Positions 22,956 to 29,824 of a stretch of 29,824 bases of DNA are shown one piece after another (positions within the stretch are counted from its first letter, which is position 1; each line of letters begins with the position of its first letter). The stretch is taken from the NCBI GenBank assembly GCA_934358495.1, contig CAKRKO010000027.1:1-29824 (forward strand), given 5' to 3'. The notes beneath the pieces are model-generated. The model worked only from the letters and a program-made list of their open reading frames with translations, did not search any database and was not told where the DNA came from. A program made the position numbers and the translations under genes. The DNA comes from an uncultured Eubacterium sp. GTDB lineage: Bacteria > Bacillota > Clostridia > Lachnospirales > Lachnospiraceae.

Positions 22956-22984
22956 TTGTAATTCGAAAAATACAGTGTTATAAT
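22956..22984 (+). promoter_or_regulatory. Promoter of the thiamine operon
   Basis: TTGTAA (22956-22961) and a perfect TATAAT (22979-22984) are 17 bases apart. Transcription from about 22991 leads into the TPP riboswitch. Confidence 0.75.
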
Positions 22985-23069
22985 GTCGTCAGTCAACAGA
23001 AGAAGTCTGAATAAAAACCTCAGACAATTGTCGGTTGGATGTTTTGTGAAACATGACAAAAGAATAAGA

Positions 23070-23162
23070 TAAAAGGGGAGCTTGCCGATAGCAGGCTGAG
23101 AGCGGACTAAGTGGTCTGGACCCGTAACCTGATTTGGGTAATGCCAACGTAGGGATATAGCG
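23070..23162 (+). ncRNA. TPP riboswitch (THI element)
   Basis: The conserved sequence blocks are all present in order: GGGGAGC at the 5' side, GCTGAGA (23095-23101), GACCCGTAACCTGAT, TGGGTAATGCCAACGTAGGGA. It lies between the promoter and a terminator upstream of thiM, so binding of thiamine pyrophosphate should cause early termination. Boundaries are approximate. Confidence 0.95.
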
Positions 23163-23192
23163 GATGCAGTATTTTTTATATTGTTTATTAAG

Positions 23193-23223
23193 CGGATATA
23201 CCGATTTTGGTATATCCGTTTTT
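23193..23223 (+). terminator. Terminator controlled by the TPP riboswitch
   Basis: A 10-bp perfect stem (CGGATATACC at 23193-23202 with GGTATATCCG at 23209-23218) with a 6-base loop is followed by five T residues. It is about 30 bases after the aptamer and over 100 before thiM. Confidence 0.88.
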
Positions 23224-23330
23224 GCTTGCACAAAATCTGTGCAAACAAGAAAGATGTGCTCTTGAAAATAGTGATTGTGAATCGTAATGCAGCACACTTT
23301 CTTGATTTTGATTATTAAGGAGAAAATAAA

Positions 23331-24152
23331 ATGTTAGGAATATGTCTGGAAAATGTAAGAACACAGGTACCTTTGGTTCACAACATTACAAATTATGTCA
23401 CTGTAAATGATGTGGCAAATGTATTATTAGCCTGTGGCGGAAGCCCGATCATGGCAGATGAAGCAGAGGAAGTAGAAGAAATCACATCAATCTGTGGAGG
23501 CCTGAATATCAATATCGGTACATTAAATAAACGCACGATCGCAGGAATGTTGCTTGCAGGAAAACGTGCAAATGATCTGGGACATCCGGTTTTACTTGAT
23601 CCGGTTGGCGCAGGTGCATCCACACTTCGTACTAATACGGCCATCGAACTGATGGAAAATTTACATCCGACCGTGATCCGTGGCAATATTTCTGAGATTA
23701 AGACACTGGCTTCTGGCAGTGGCACCACAAAAGGTGTCGATGCAGATGTGGCAGATGCAGTGACAGAGGATACTCTGGATCAGGCAGTTGCATTTGTCAA
23801 AGATTTTGCGAAACAGAGTGGTTCTATCGTAGCCATCACCGGAGCGATTGATCTGGTGAGCGACGGAGAAAAATGCTATGTCATCCGCAACGGCAGACCG
23901 GAGATGGGAAAAATCACGGGAACCGGCTGTCAGTTATCCGGTGTGATGACAGCATACATTACCGCAAATCCGGACAACAAACTGGAAGCAGCAGCAGCGG
24001 CAGTCTGCGTCATGGGACTTGCCGGTGAGATCGGCTGGGGCAACATGCAGGAAGGTGATGGCAATTCCACCTACCGCAACCGCATTATTGATGCCATCTA
24101 CAACATGAGCGCGAAAATGTTAGATCAGGGGGCAAAATATGAAATTCGATAG
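23331..24152 (+). CDS. thiM: Hydroxyethylthiazole kinase
   Basis: This 273-residue cytoplasmic kinase of the ribokinase-like fold phosphorylates 4-methyl-5-(2-hydroxyethyl)thiazole for thiamine salvage. Recognisable parts are VHNITNYVTVNDVANVLLACGGSP at the N-terminus (about 17-40), DPVGAGAS (about 89-96), the RGNISEI segment (115-121), and the catalytic GTGCQLSG near 200. Length matches bacterial ThiM. A good site (AAGGAGA) precedes the start. It is the first gene of the TPP-riboswitch operon and overlaps thiE by 14 bases. Confidence 0.96.
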   Translation: MLGICLENVRTQVPLVHNITNYVTVNDVANVLLACGGSPIMADEAEEVEEITSICGGLNINIGTLNKRTIAGMLLAGKRANDLGHPVLLDPVGAGASTLRTNTAIELMENLHPTVIRGNISEIKTLASGSGTTKGVDADVADAVTEDTLDQAVAFVKDFAKQSGSIVAITGAIDLVSDGEKCYVIRNGRPEMGKITGTGCQLSGVMTAYITANPDNKLEAAAAAVCVMGLAGEIGWGNMQEGDGNSTYRNRIIDAIYNMSAKMLDQGAKYEIR

Positions 24153-24795
24153 AAATACATTGACAAAGGAGCAGTTACTTTTATATGCGGTGACAGACAG
24201 TCACTGGTTAAATGGAAGAACCTTACATTCTGTAGTAAAAGAAAGTCTGGATGGTGGAGTAACCTTTGTACAGTTAAGAGAAAAAAAGCTGGATGAAGTA
24301 CATTTTATGGAAGAGGCAAAGGATTTACAGGTGCTTTGCCGTGAATATAATGTACCGTTTATCATTAATGACAATGTGGATATCGCACTGGCCATGGATG
24401 CAGATGGTGTGCATGTTGGACAGAGTGATATGGAAGCCGGGGATGTCCGTGCAAAATTAGGCCCGGATAAGATTATCGGTGTGTCAGCTCAGACAGTAGA
24501 GCAGGCAATTCTGGCAGAAAAACACGGTGCGGATTATCTGGGTGTTGGTGCAGTCTTTCCAACCGGTTCGAAGGATGATGCAACAGAGGTGCCGCATGAG
24601 ACGCTGAAAGCAATCTGTGAAGCAGTATCCATTCCTGTTATTGCCATCGGCGGCATTACACAGGAAAATGTGTCCACACTGGCTGGAAGTGGTATTTGCG
24701 GTATTGCAGTGATCAGTGCGATCTATGCGCAGCCGGATATCAGAAAAGCAGCACAAGATCTGAAAACTGCTACAGCAGAAATGGTGAAGGCATGA
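24139..24795 (+). CDS. thiE: Thiamine-phosphate synthase
   Basis: This 218-residue TIM-barrel enzyme joins hydroxymethylpyrimidine pyrophosphate with thiazole phosphate to make thiamine phosphate. Family motifs are in order: VTFVQLREKKLD, FIINDNVDIA, ADGVHVGQSDM, GVSAQT, GADYLGVGAVFPTGSKDDA and VIAIGGI with GIAVISAI near the end. The start overlaps the end of thiM by 14 bases, and GGGGGC lies upstream inside thiM; the next gene overlaps its stop (ATGA). This tight packing implies translational coupling. Confidence 0.96.
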   Translation: MKFDRNTLTKEQLLLYAVTDSHWLNGRTLHSVVKESLDGGVTFVQLREKKLDEVHFMEEAKDLQVLCREYNVPFIINDNVDIALAMDADGVHVGQSDMEAGDVRAKLGPDKIIGVSAQTVEQAILAEKHGADYLGVGAVFPTGSKDDATEVPHETLKAICEAVSIPVIAIGGITQENVSTLAGSGICGIAVISAIYAQPDIRKAAQDLKTATAEMVKA

Positions 24796-25490
24796 TTCAC
24801 AAAGAGGTAATGCAGAAAAAGGAAGTTCAAAAAAATGGTATCCGCGGCGCAATTTTTGATCTGGATGGCGTATTACTCGATTCCATGGCAGTCTGGAATG
24901 ACCTTGGAGTTCGGTATTTGAAAAAACGTGGTATCCAGCCAGAAGCAGGCTTGAATCAGATCCTGTTTTCTATGAGCATGGAGCAGGGCGCTGATTACCT
25001 TAAAGCAAAGTATCAGCTTCCGGATACACCACAGGAAATTTTAAATGGGATTGAGCAGATGATCCGGGACTTCTATTTTTACGAAGTGCAGCCCAAAGAA
25101 GGTGCGAGAAAACTGTTGCAGTTTTTGCAGGATCAGGATGTAAAAATGATCGCGGCAACTTCTAGTCCGCGGGAGCATGTGACGAAAGCATTGCAGCGAA
25201 ATGGTCTGTATGATTATCTGCAGCAGATTTATACTACCGGGGAAGTGGGCGTCAGCAAGCATGAACCGGTGATTTATCAGCTGGCAGCAAATAGTCTTGG
25301 CACAAAACCAGAAGAAACACTGGTTTTTGAAGATTCTCTCTATGCATTGAAAACTGCAAAGAATGCAGGTTTTCGAGCAATTGGCGTATACGATGCTGAC
25401 GGTGAGACCAATCAGGAAGGCGTGCGTGAGACCGGGGAGCTGTATTTGACTTCATTGCTGGATTTCCGGCAATACTGGATGAAGCAGTAA
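24792..25490 (+). CDS. HAD-superfamily phosphatase in the thiamine operon
   Basis: This 232-residue HAD hydrolase of the beta-phosphoglucomutase-like type starts at the ATG overlapping the thiE stop (ATGA). Motif I is FDLDGVLLDS with nucleophile Asp23 and Asp25; motif II is ATSSPREHV; motif III and IV regions are SKHEPVIYQLA and VFEDSLYALKTAKNAGF. It hydrolyses a phosphate ester, substrate not shown. Its place between thiE and thiD suggests a thiamine-pathway phosphate such as thiamine phosphate, which a phosphatase plus thiamine pyrophosphokinase could convert to the cofactor. A housekeeping or damage-repair role is equally possible. Confidence 0.87.
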   Translation: MIHKEVMQKKEVQKNGIRGAIFDLDGVLLDSMAVWNDLGVRYLKKRGIQPEAGLNQILFSMSMEQGADYLKAKYQLPDTPQEILNGIEQMIRDFYFYEVQPKEGARKLLQFLQDQDVKMIAATSSPREHVTKALQRNGLYDYLQQIYTTGEVGVSKHEPVIYQLAANSLGTKPEETLVFEDSLYALKTAKNAGFRAIGVYDADGETNQEGVRETGELYLTSLLDFRQYWMKQ

Positions 25491-25595
25491 ATGGTTGTGA
25501 CCGGTTGAACCACCCTTGTGCAAGCACAGGTGGATTTAGAACGTTTGACACTGTGGTTTCAATAAATAAAAAACAGATCAGAGGAGGTGAAGTTT

Positions 25596-26399
25596 ATGAA
25601 CACAGCAGTAACGATCGCCGGAAGTGATTCCAGCGGAGGTGCCGGCATTCAGGCGGATATCAAGACAATGATGGCAAATGGTGTATATGCCATGAGCGCG
25701 ATCACAGCCCTGACCGCCCAGAACACAACCGGTGTCATGGGAATCTTAAATGCAACGCCGGAGTTTCTGGGGCAGGAGCTTGATTGCATTTTTACAGATA
25801 TTTTTCCGGATGCGGTTAAGATTGGTATGGTTTCTGAAAAAGAACTGATTTCTGTGATCGCTGAAAAACTGGAGCAGTATCAGGCAAAAAATATCGTGGT
25901 GGATCCGGTCATGGTAGCGACCAGCGGAGCACGGCTTATCAGCGAGGATGCCACGGATACGTTAAAACAGAAATTATTTCCACTTGCAACTGTTCTGACA
26001 CCAAATATCCCGGAAGCAGAAGTGCTGACAGGAATGGAGATTAAAAGTGCAAAAGACATGATCAAAGCAGCAGAACAGATTTCAAAGGAGTACGACTGTG
26101 CGGTACTTTGCAAGGGTGGACATCAGATCCATACGGCCAATGACCTGCTTTTTGCAGATGGCACGTATCGCTGGTTTGAAGGAAAACGCATTGATAATCC
26201 AAATACCCATGGAACCGGATGCACCTTATCCTCAGCCATCGCGTCCAATCTGGCAAAAGGTTATGATCTGCAGACTGCAGTAGAACGGGCAAAGGAATAT
26301 ATTTCCGGTGCACTAGCAGCCATGCTGGATCTGGGAGCAGGCAGTGGTCCGATGGATCATGGATTTGCAATAAAAAGCAAATTTACGTCCGTAGATTAA
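25596..26399 (+). CDS. thiD: Hydroxymethylpyrimidine/phosphomethylpyrimidine kinase
   Basis: A 267-residue ribokinase-family enzyme that phosphorylates HMP and HMP phosphate to the pyrophosphate used by ThiE. It opens with TVAIAGSDSSGGAGIQAD-like sequence (residues 4-21 here VTIAGSDSSGGAGIQAD) and has VVDPVMVATSG (about 104-114), TPNIPEAEVL, and the catalytic HGTGCTLSSAIA (about 208-219). The ATG at 25596 has a perfect AGGAGGTGA upstream. It is 105 bases after the HAD gene, with a small GC-rich hairpin (25510-25533) in the gap that lacks a T tract. Confidence 0.96.
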   Translation: MNTAVTIAGSDSSGGAGIQADIKTMMANGVYAMSAITALTAQNTTGVMGILNATPEFLGQELDCIFTDIFPDAVKIGMVSEKELISVIAEKLEQYQAKNIVVDPVMVATSGARLISEDATDTLKQKLFPLATVLTPNIPEAEVLTGMEIKSAKDMIKAAEQISKEYDCAVLCKGGHQIHTANDLLFADGTYRWFEGKRIDNPNTHGTGCTLSSAIASNLAKGYDLQTAVERAKEYISGALAAMLDLGAGSGPMDHGFAIKSKFTSVD

Positions 26400-26544
26400 G
26401 TGATGATAAAAGCAAATTTGTATCATGGATAAAGGAATGATAAGAACTGATTTTTACTGCCAAAGATATACTTTATAACAAATGAAAGTTGTATTCAGGT
26501 GGAAAAAATAAATAAAAACAGCATGAAAAGGAGGTTAAGAGTAA

Positions 26545-27087
26545 ATGAAACAGAGTGACACAGTGAAAAAACTTGCGATGGCGGGTGTTCTGACAGCAGT
26601 TGCTGTGGTAGGAAGCCTGCTCAGTTTTCCGATTTTTGGAAGCAAATGTGCACCGGTGCAGCATATGGTAAATATTCTGGCAGCGGTTGTGCTTGGCCCG
26701 GGATGGGGCGTCGGCATTGCGTTTTGTGCAAGCCTGATCCGTAATCTGCTGGGGCTGGGAAGCCTGATGGCATTTCCGGGAAGTATGATCGGTGCATTAT
26801 GCTGTGGTCTGGCTTATATGGCATTCCGAAAACTGTGGCTGACCTGCATCGCAGAGGCATCCGGAACCGGAATCCTTGGCGGTCTGGCTGCTTATCCGGT
26901 TGCAAAACTGATGATGGGATTAAATCCGGGAGGTTTGTTTGTATACATTGTGCCATTTCTTGTTTCCACAGTAGTAGGAAGTATCCTTGCATATTTTCTG
27001 GTAACTGCGCTGCAGAAAGGTGGCGTGATCAGTATGTACAGACATTCGGATAAAGAAGCAATAGCCGTAAATCAACACAGGCAGTAA
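26545..27087 (+). CDS. thiW: ThiW, predicted ECF-transporter S component for thiazole
   Basis: This 180-residue membrane protein has five to six hydrophobic helices with ThiW features: an N-terminal KLAMAGVLTAVAVVGSLLSFP helix, the SKCAPVQHMVNILAAVVLGPGWG stretch (about 32-54) and the LMAFPGSMIGALCCGLAY stretch. ThiW is predicted from its TPP-riboswitch control to take up the thiazole precursor, with a shared ECF energising module (EcfA/EcfT) coded elsewhere. Its partner ThiM is in the same operon. AAAAGGAGG precedes the start; a 145-base gap separates it from thiD. Confidence 0.9.
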   Translation: MKQSDTVKKLAMAGVLTAVAVVGSLLSFPIFGSKCAPVQHMVNILAAVVLGPGWGVGIAFCASLIRNLLGLGSLMAFPGSMIGALCCGLAYMAFRKLWLTCIAEASGTGILGGLAAYPVAKLMMGLNPGGLFVYIVPFLVSTVVGSILAYFLVTALQKGGVISMYRHSDKEAIAVNQHRQ

Positions 27088-27268
27088 ATGTCATTGGAAT
27101 GAAAGTGGAAAATATGCGGTAATAATGTAATGCACAGCGGCAGATTGGGAGCACCACCTTCTGTCGCATAAGAAAAATGTTGTGAAAACAACTCTGCGTG
27201 AAAATTCAAGTCGAAATCTGTCACCGGAGTTGTTATGAAAATCCATAAAATGGAAGAAGGAGAACAAG

Positions 27269-28579
27269 ATGAGAAATTACACAACACAGATGGACGCAGC
27301 AAGAAAAGGAATCGTAACACCGGAGATCGAGGCAGTTGCGAAGAAAGAGCATATGACGTCCGAGGCGCTGATGAAGCTGGTAGCAGAGGGTAAAGTAGCC
27401 ATCTGCGCAAACAGGAACCATACCTGCTTGAATCCGGAGGGAGTCGGCAGCATGCTGCGTACCAAGATCAACGTAAATCTGGGAGTATCCAGAGACTGTA
27501 AAGATTACGATATTGAGATGCAGAAAGTAATGAGCGCAGTAAATCTGGGCGCTGAGGCGATCATGGATCTGTCCAGCCACGGAAATACCCAGCCATTCAG
27601 AAGAAAGCTGACAAGTGAATGTCCGGCCATGATCGGTACTGTTCCGGTTTATGACAGCGTCATCCATTATCAGAGAGATCTGGCTACATTGACAGCCAAA
27701 GATTTCATTGATGTCATTCGGATGCATGCCGAGGACGGAGTGGATTTTGTGACACTCCACTGTGGAATTACAAGAAAGACCATTGAACAGATTAAAAAAC
27801 ATAAACGTAAAATGAACATCGTAAGCCGTGGCGGAAGTCTGGTATTTGCATGGATGAGCATGACCGGAGAGGAAAATCCGTTTTACGAGTATTATGATGA
27901 GATCCTTGATATCTGCGAAGAGTATGATGTGACCGTTTCTCTGGGTGATGCCTGCAGACCGGGTTGTCTGGCAGATGCCACAGATGTATGTCAGATTGAA
28001 GAGCTGGTAAGACTTGGAGAACTGACGAAAAGAGCATGGGATCACAACGTACAGGTTATGGTAGAAGGTCCGGGTCATGTGCCGCTTGATCAGGTAGCTG
28101 CAAATATGAAAGTACAGCAGAGTATCTGCATGGGCGCACCGTTCTATGTACTGGGACCGATCGTAACAGATATCGCACCGGGATATGACCATATTACAAG
28201 TGCCATCGGTGGAGCAGTTGCAGCAATGAGTGGAGCAGCATTCCTTTGTTATGTCACACCGGCAGAGCATCTGGCACTTCCGAATGTGGAAGATGTAAAA
28301 CAGGGAATTATCGCATCTAAAATTGCAGCTCATGCAGCAGATATTGCAAAAGGTGTTCCTGGAGCCCGTGATATCGATGACAAGATGGCAGAGGCCCGTC
28401 AGAAACTTGACTGGGATGCACAGTATGCATGTGCACTGGATCCGGAGACTGCAAAAGCCATCCGCGACAGCAGAAGTCCGGAAGAAGATCATAGTGACAC
28501 ATGTAGTATGTGTGGTAAATTCTGTGCAGTGCGCAGTATGAATAAAGCACTTGCAGGGGAGTATATTGATATTTTATAA
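27269..28579 (+). CDS. thiC: Phosphomethylpyrimidine synthase
   Basis: This 436-residue radical SAM enzyme converts aminoimidazole ribotide to HMP phosphate. The length is that of the short ThiC form lacking the N-terminal extension of the enterobacterial enzyme. Visible family parts are NLGVSRDCKDYD, GAEAIMDLSSHGN, TLHCGITRKT, IVSRGGSL, ANPFYEYYDEI-like (ENPFYEYYDEILDICEEYDVTVSLGDACRPG) and GPGHVPLDQ. The C-terminal cluster-binding motif is C412-x2-C415-x3-C419 (DTCSMCGKFC), one residue shorter than the CX2CX4C of well-studied enzymes. GAAGGAGAA precedes the ATG. A 181-base gap with no second riboswitch separates it from thiW. Confidence 0.95.
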   Translation: MRNYTTQMDAARKGIVTPEIEAVAKKEHMTSEALMKLVAEGKVAICANRNHTCLNPEGVGSMLRTKINVNLGVSRDCKDYDIEMQKVMSAVNLGAEAIMDLSSHGNTQPFRRKLTSECPAMIGTVPVYDSVIHYQRDLATLTAKDFIDVIRMHAEDGVDFVTLHCGITRKTIEQIKKHKRKMNIVSRGGSLVFAWMSMTGEENPFYEYYDEILDICEEYDVTVSLGDACRPGCLADATDVCQIEELVRLGELTKRAWDHNVQVMVEGPGHVPLDQVAANMKVQQSICMGAPFYVLGPIVTDIAPGYDHITSAIGGAVAAMSGAAFLCYVTPAEHLALPNVEDVKQGIIASKIAAHAADIAKGVPGARDIDDKMAEARQKLDWDAQYACALDPETAKAIRDSRSPEEDHSDTCSMCGKFCAVRSMNKALAGEYIDIL

Positions 28580-28682
28580 TCATGGGTAGAATTGTGGGAG
28601 TACGAAGTACGGAACAATTCGTAAGGCATCTTTTTCCCCCAACATCTAATCATTCAGAATCACAAAATTTAGAAAAAATAAG

Positions 28683-28714
28683 AGAAGCTGTCTTTCGAAT
28701 GAGAGACAGCTTCT
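28683..28714. terminator. Bidirectional terminator between thiC and the TlpA-like gene
   Basis: An 11-bp perfect stem (AGAAGCTGTCT at 28683-28693 with AGACAGCTTCT at 28704-28714) is flanked by A-rich sequence on the left and T residues on the right, so it can end both convergent transcripts. Confidence 0.82.
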
Positions 28715-28749
28715 TTCAAAATCTACATTTTATACTTTTATGAACAGGA

Positions 28750-29658
28750 TTATTTATTCGCGTTGTCTGCGTCAATGACAGACTGAATCTGTTTCATCAA
28801 AGCATCATAGTTTTCCTGATTATCAATTCCACCAAGCATAGGATCGCCTACAATGTTGCCATTTCTGTCGACCAGGATTGTTGTAGGAAATGCCATAATG
28901 TCGGAAGCATATTTACCTGCATCAGAAGTAGAATCAACGGAAAGATTGCGATATTTGGCACCCTGGCTTTTCAGGATATCTGCCGCTTCTTTTATAGCAG
29001 TTTCATTTCCATCAAAGGTTTCTGTGTTGATTCCTACTACTTCACCACCAGATGCTTTGATGGCATCGTTTAACTCATTAAGCTTAGATAATTCTGCAAC
29101 ACAAGGCTTGCATCCGGTAAACCAGAAATTAACGACAGTTACTGCATTTTGAGAAAAAAGGCTCTCATCAACAGAATTGCCATCGAAATCCTTCGCGGAA
29201 AAATCTTTGAAAGGTGTTACATCGTCGGAATTATTATTCTGGCTGTTACTGTCGGATGCAGCATTTTTCTTTTCGATTGCAGTAATTTTTTCTTCAATTT
29301 CTCTGATTGTTTCAATATCATCATTAAGTATTTTCAGTTCATCCTCTGTGAAGGAGTCCTTGTTTGATTCAACAGTGCCAGCCAGATAATCGGCATAATT
29401 TCCACTCGGGTCAGCAGTACTTTTATTCATCATGCCAAATACCTTATCCCATACATCTTTATGATCTGCAAAAAGCTGGTTTTCCTGCTGATATAAATCA
29501 TCAAGCTCAGAACTGGAATCATCAGAAGAGGCTGCACTGGATTCTGTCTGTGTATCCTGCGGCTTTTCCGTGTTTGCAGGTTGTTTTCCGTTACATGCAG
29601 TAAATGCTAATGCTGAGCAGAGTGTAAAAATAAGTAATAAAGATTTTTTTGTTTTCAT
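28750..29658 (-). CDS. TlpA/ResA-like thioredoxin-domain lipoprotein
   Basis: A 302-residue lipoprotein; the ATG at 29658 has AAGGAG upstream on this strand, and a 45-codon upstream extension of the frame has no such support. A signal peptide ends in the lipobox FTAC (Cys22). Residues 30-50 are a Ser/Asp/Thr-rich linker, about 50-135 a charged helical region, and 149-300 a thioredoxin fold with the redox motif FTGCKPC (Cys183, Cys186) and the cis-Pro region MAFPTTILVDRNG. It would reduce or exchange disulfides outside the membrane. It lies 73 bases downstream of a 4Fe-4S protein gene and probably shares its transcript. Confidence 0.9.
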   Translation of the reverse strand: MKTKKSLLLIFTLCSALAFTACNGKQPANTEKPQDTQTESSAASSDDSSSELDDLYQQENQLFADHKDVWDKVFGMMNKSTADPSGNYADYLAGTVESNKDSFTEDELKILNDDIETIREIEEKITAIEKKNAASDSNSQNNNSDDVTPFKDFSAKDFDGNSVDESLFSQNAVTVVNFWFTGCKPCVAELSKLNELNDAIKASGGEVVGINTETFDGNETAIKEAADILKSQGAKYRNLSVDSTSDAGKYASDIMAFPTTILVDRNGNIVGDPMLGGIDNQENYDALMKQIQSVIDADNANK

Positions 29659-29731
29659 GAGTAATTGCTCCTTTTCGTAATTATATGGTGTGCAGTGATT
29701 CTGCAAAGAATAAATAGTTACCGGTTGTCTG

Positions 29732-29824
29732 TTACTGACTGCTGTGTTTCTTTTTCTTACAGGGTTTTCCCATAAACTGATAGTGGATGGCATCTTTCGG
29801 ACAAGCCTTTATGCAGGCTCCGCA
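29732..29824 (-). CDS. C-terminal end of a 4Fe-4S binding protein (start outside window)
   Basis: Only the last 30 codons are in the window: CGACIKACPKDAIHYQFMGK, then a Lys-rich tail ending at TAA (29734-29732). The CxxCxxxCP pattern is the second half of a 4Fe-4S ferredoxin motif. In many Firmicutes a NapH-like membrane ferredoxin protein sits directly upstream of a TlpA-like gene, which fits the order here. Whether membrane helices precede this end cannot be seen. Confidence 0.75.
   Translation of the reverse strand, partial: CGACIKACPKDAIHYQFMGKPCKKKKHSSQ

Noticed and set aside
25510..25533. Hairpin between the HAD gene and thiD considered as a terminator
   Set aside because: The stem CCACC/GGTGG with TGTGC/GCACA is followed by ATTTAGA, not a T run, and the genes on both sides belong to one pathway. 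It may be a processing site.
27088..27268. Second TPP riboswitch upstream of thiC
   Set aside because: No CTGAGA or ACCTGA-type blocks are present; only an 8-bp stem (27187-27194 with 27227-27234) and no T tract or clear promoter. thiC is probably read from the upstream promoter.
27233..28492. Long open frame of 419 codons on the minus strand opposite thiC
   Set aside because: It lies entirely over a well-supported thiC, its product is a Cys/His/Ile-rich sequence with no family motif, and it has no ribosome binding site. It is a shadow of thiC codon use.

Overview
The window looks like a chromosome segment of an anaerobic gut Firmicute, most likely Lachnospiraceae. The evidence is the strong AGGAGG-type ribosome binding sites, the electron-confurcating lactate dehydrogenase operon, the Tyr T-box, a secreted glycosidase with GWW/NGKV cell-wall-type repeats, and an ECF-type thiamine salvage operon. 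No integrase, insertion sequence, CRISPR array, rRNA or tRNA gene was found. The genus cannot be fixed from the sequence alone.

Layout, left to right. Positions 1-1800 hold the 3' part of an Xaa-Pro dipeptidyl-peptidase-like gene and its terminator. Positions 1861-5567 hold an lctBCD operon (EtfB, ferredoxin-EtfA, FAD-linked lactate dehydrogenase) with a 17-bp-spaced promoter and a perfect TGGT-N3-ACCA palindrome just after the expected start of transcription, the type of site bound by FadR/LldR-class GntR repressors. Positions 5672-8272 hold a stand-alone MalT-like LuxR ATPase regulator. Positions 8286-10790 hold a two-gene unit: a DUF3137-like membrane protein and a lipoprotein with an extreme Asp/Tyr-rich tail. 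Positions 10810-11942 are a gene graveyard: a 26-codon N-terminal remnant of one ATPase family and a frameshifted, 3'-truncated gene of another.

Positions 11911-14904 (minus strand) hold a sensory pair: a 7TM LytS-like kinase and a response regulator with a SARP-like output domain. It is divergent from a secreted GH39-like glycosidase (15094-17649) whose promoter carries an exact 11-bp-period direct repeat, the geometry used by SARP-type activators. Then follow an EamA permease, a possible short RNA gene, and tyrS under a T-box. Next is an unusual TAXI lipoprotein binding protein - GltS symporter - small charged protein cluster (20485-22903).

Positions 22956-28579 are a TPP-riboswitch thiamine operon: thiM, thiE, a HAD phosphatase, thiD, thiW and thiC. 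ThiW (thiazole uptake) and ThiM supply the thiazole half by salvage, ThiC and ThiD make the pyrimidine, and ThiE joins them; thiazole synthesis genes are absent from the window. The right edge (minus strand) holds a TlpA-like lipoprotein thioredoxin downstream of the end of a 4Fe-4S protein.

The most interesting points are the TAXI-GltS pairing, the direct repeat between the two-component system and the glycosidase, the lactate operator, the DUF3137-like/acidic lipoprotein pair, and a candidate small RNA at 18684-18760.
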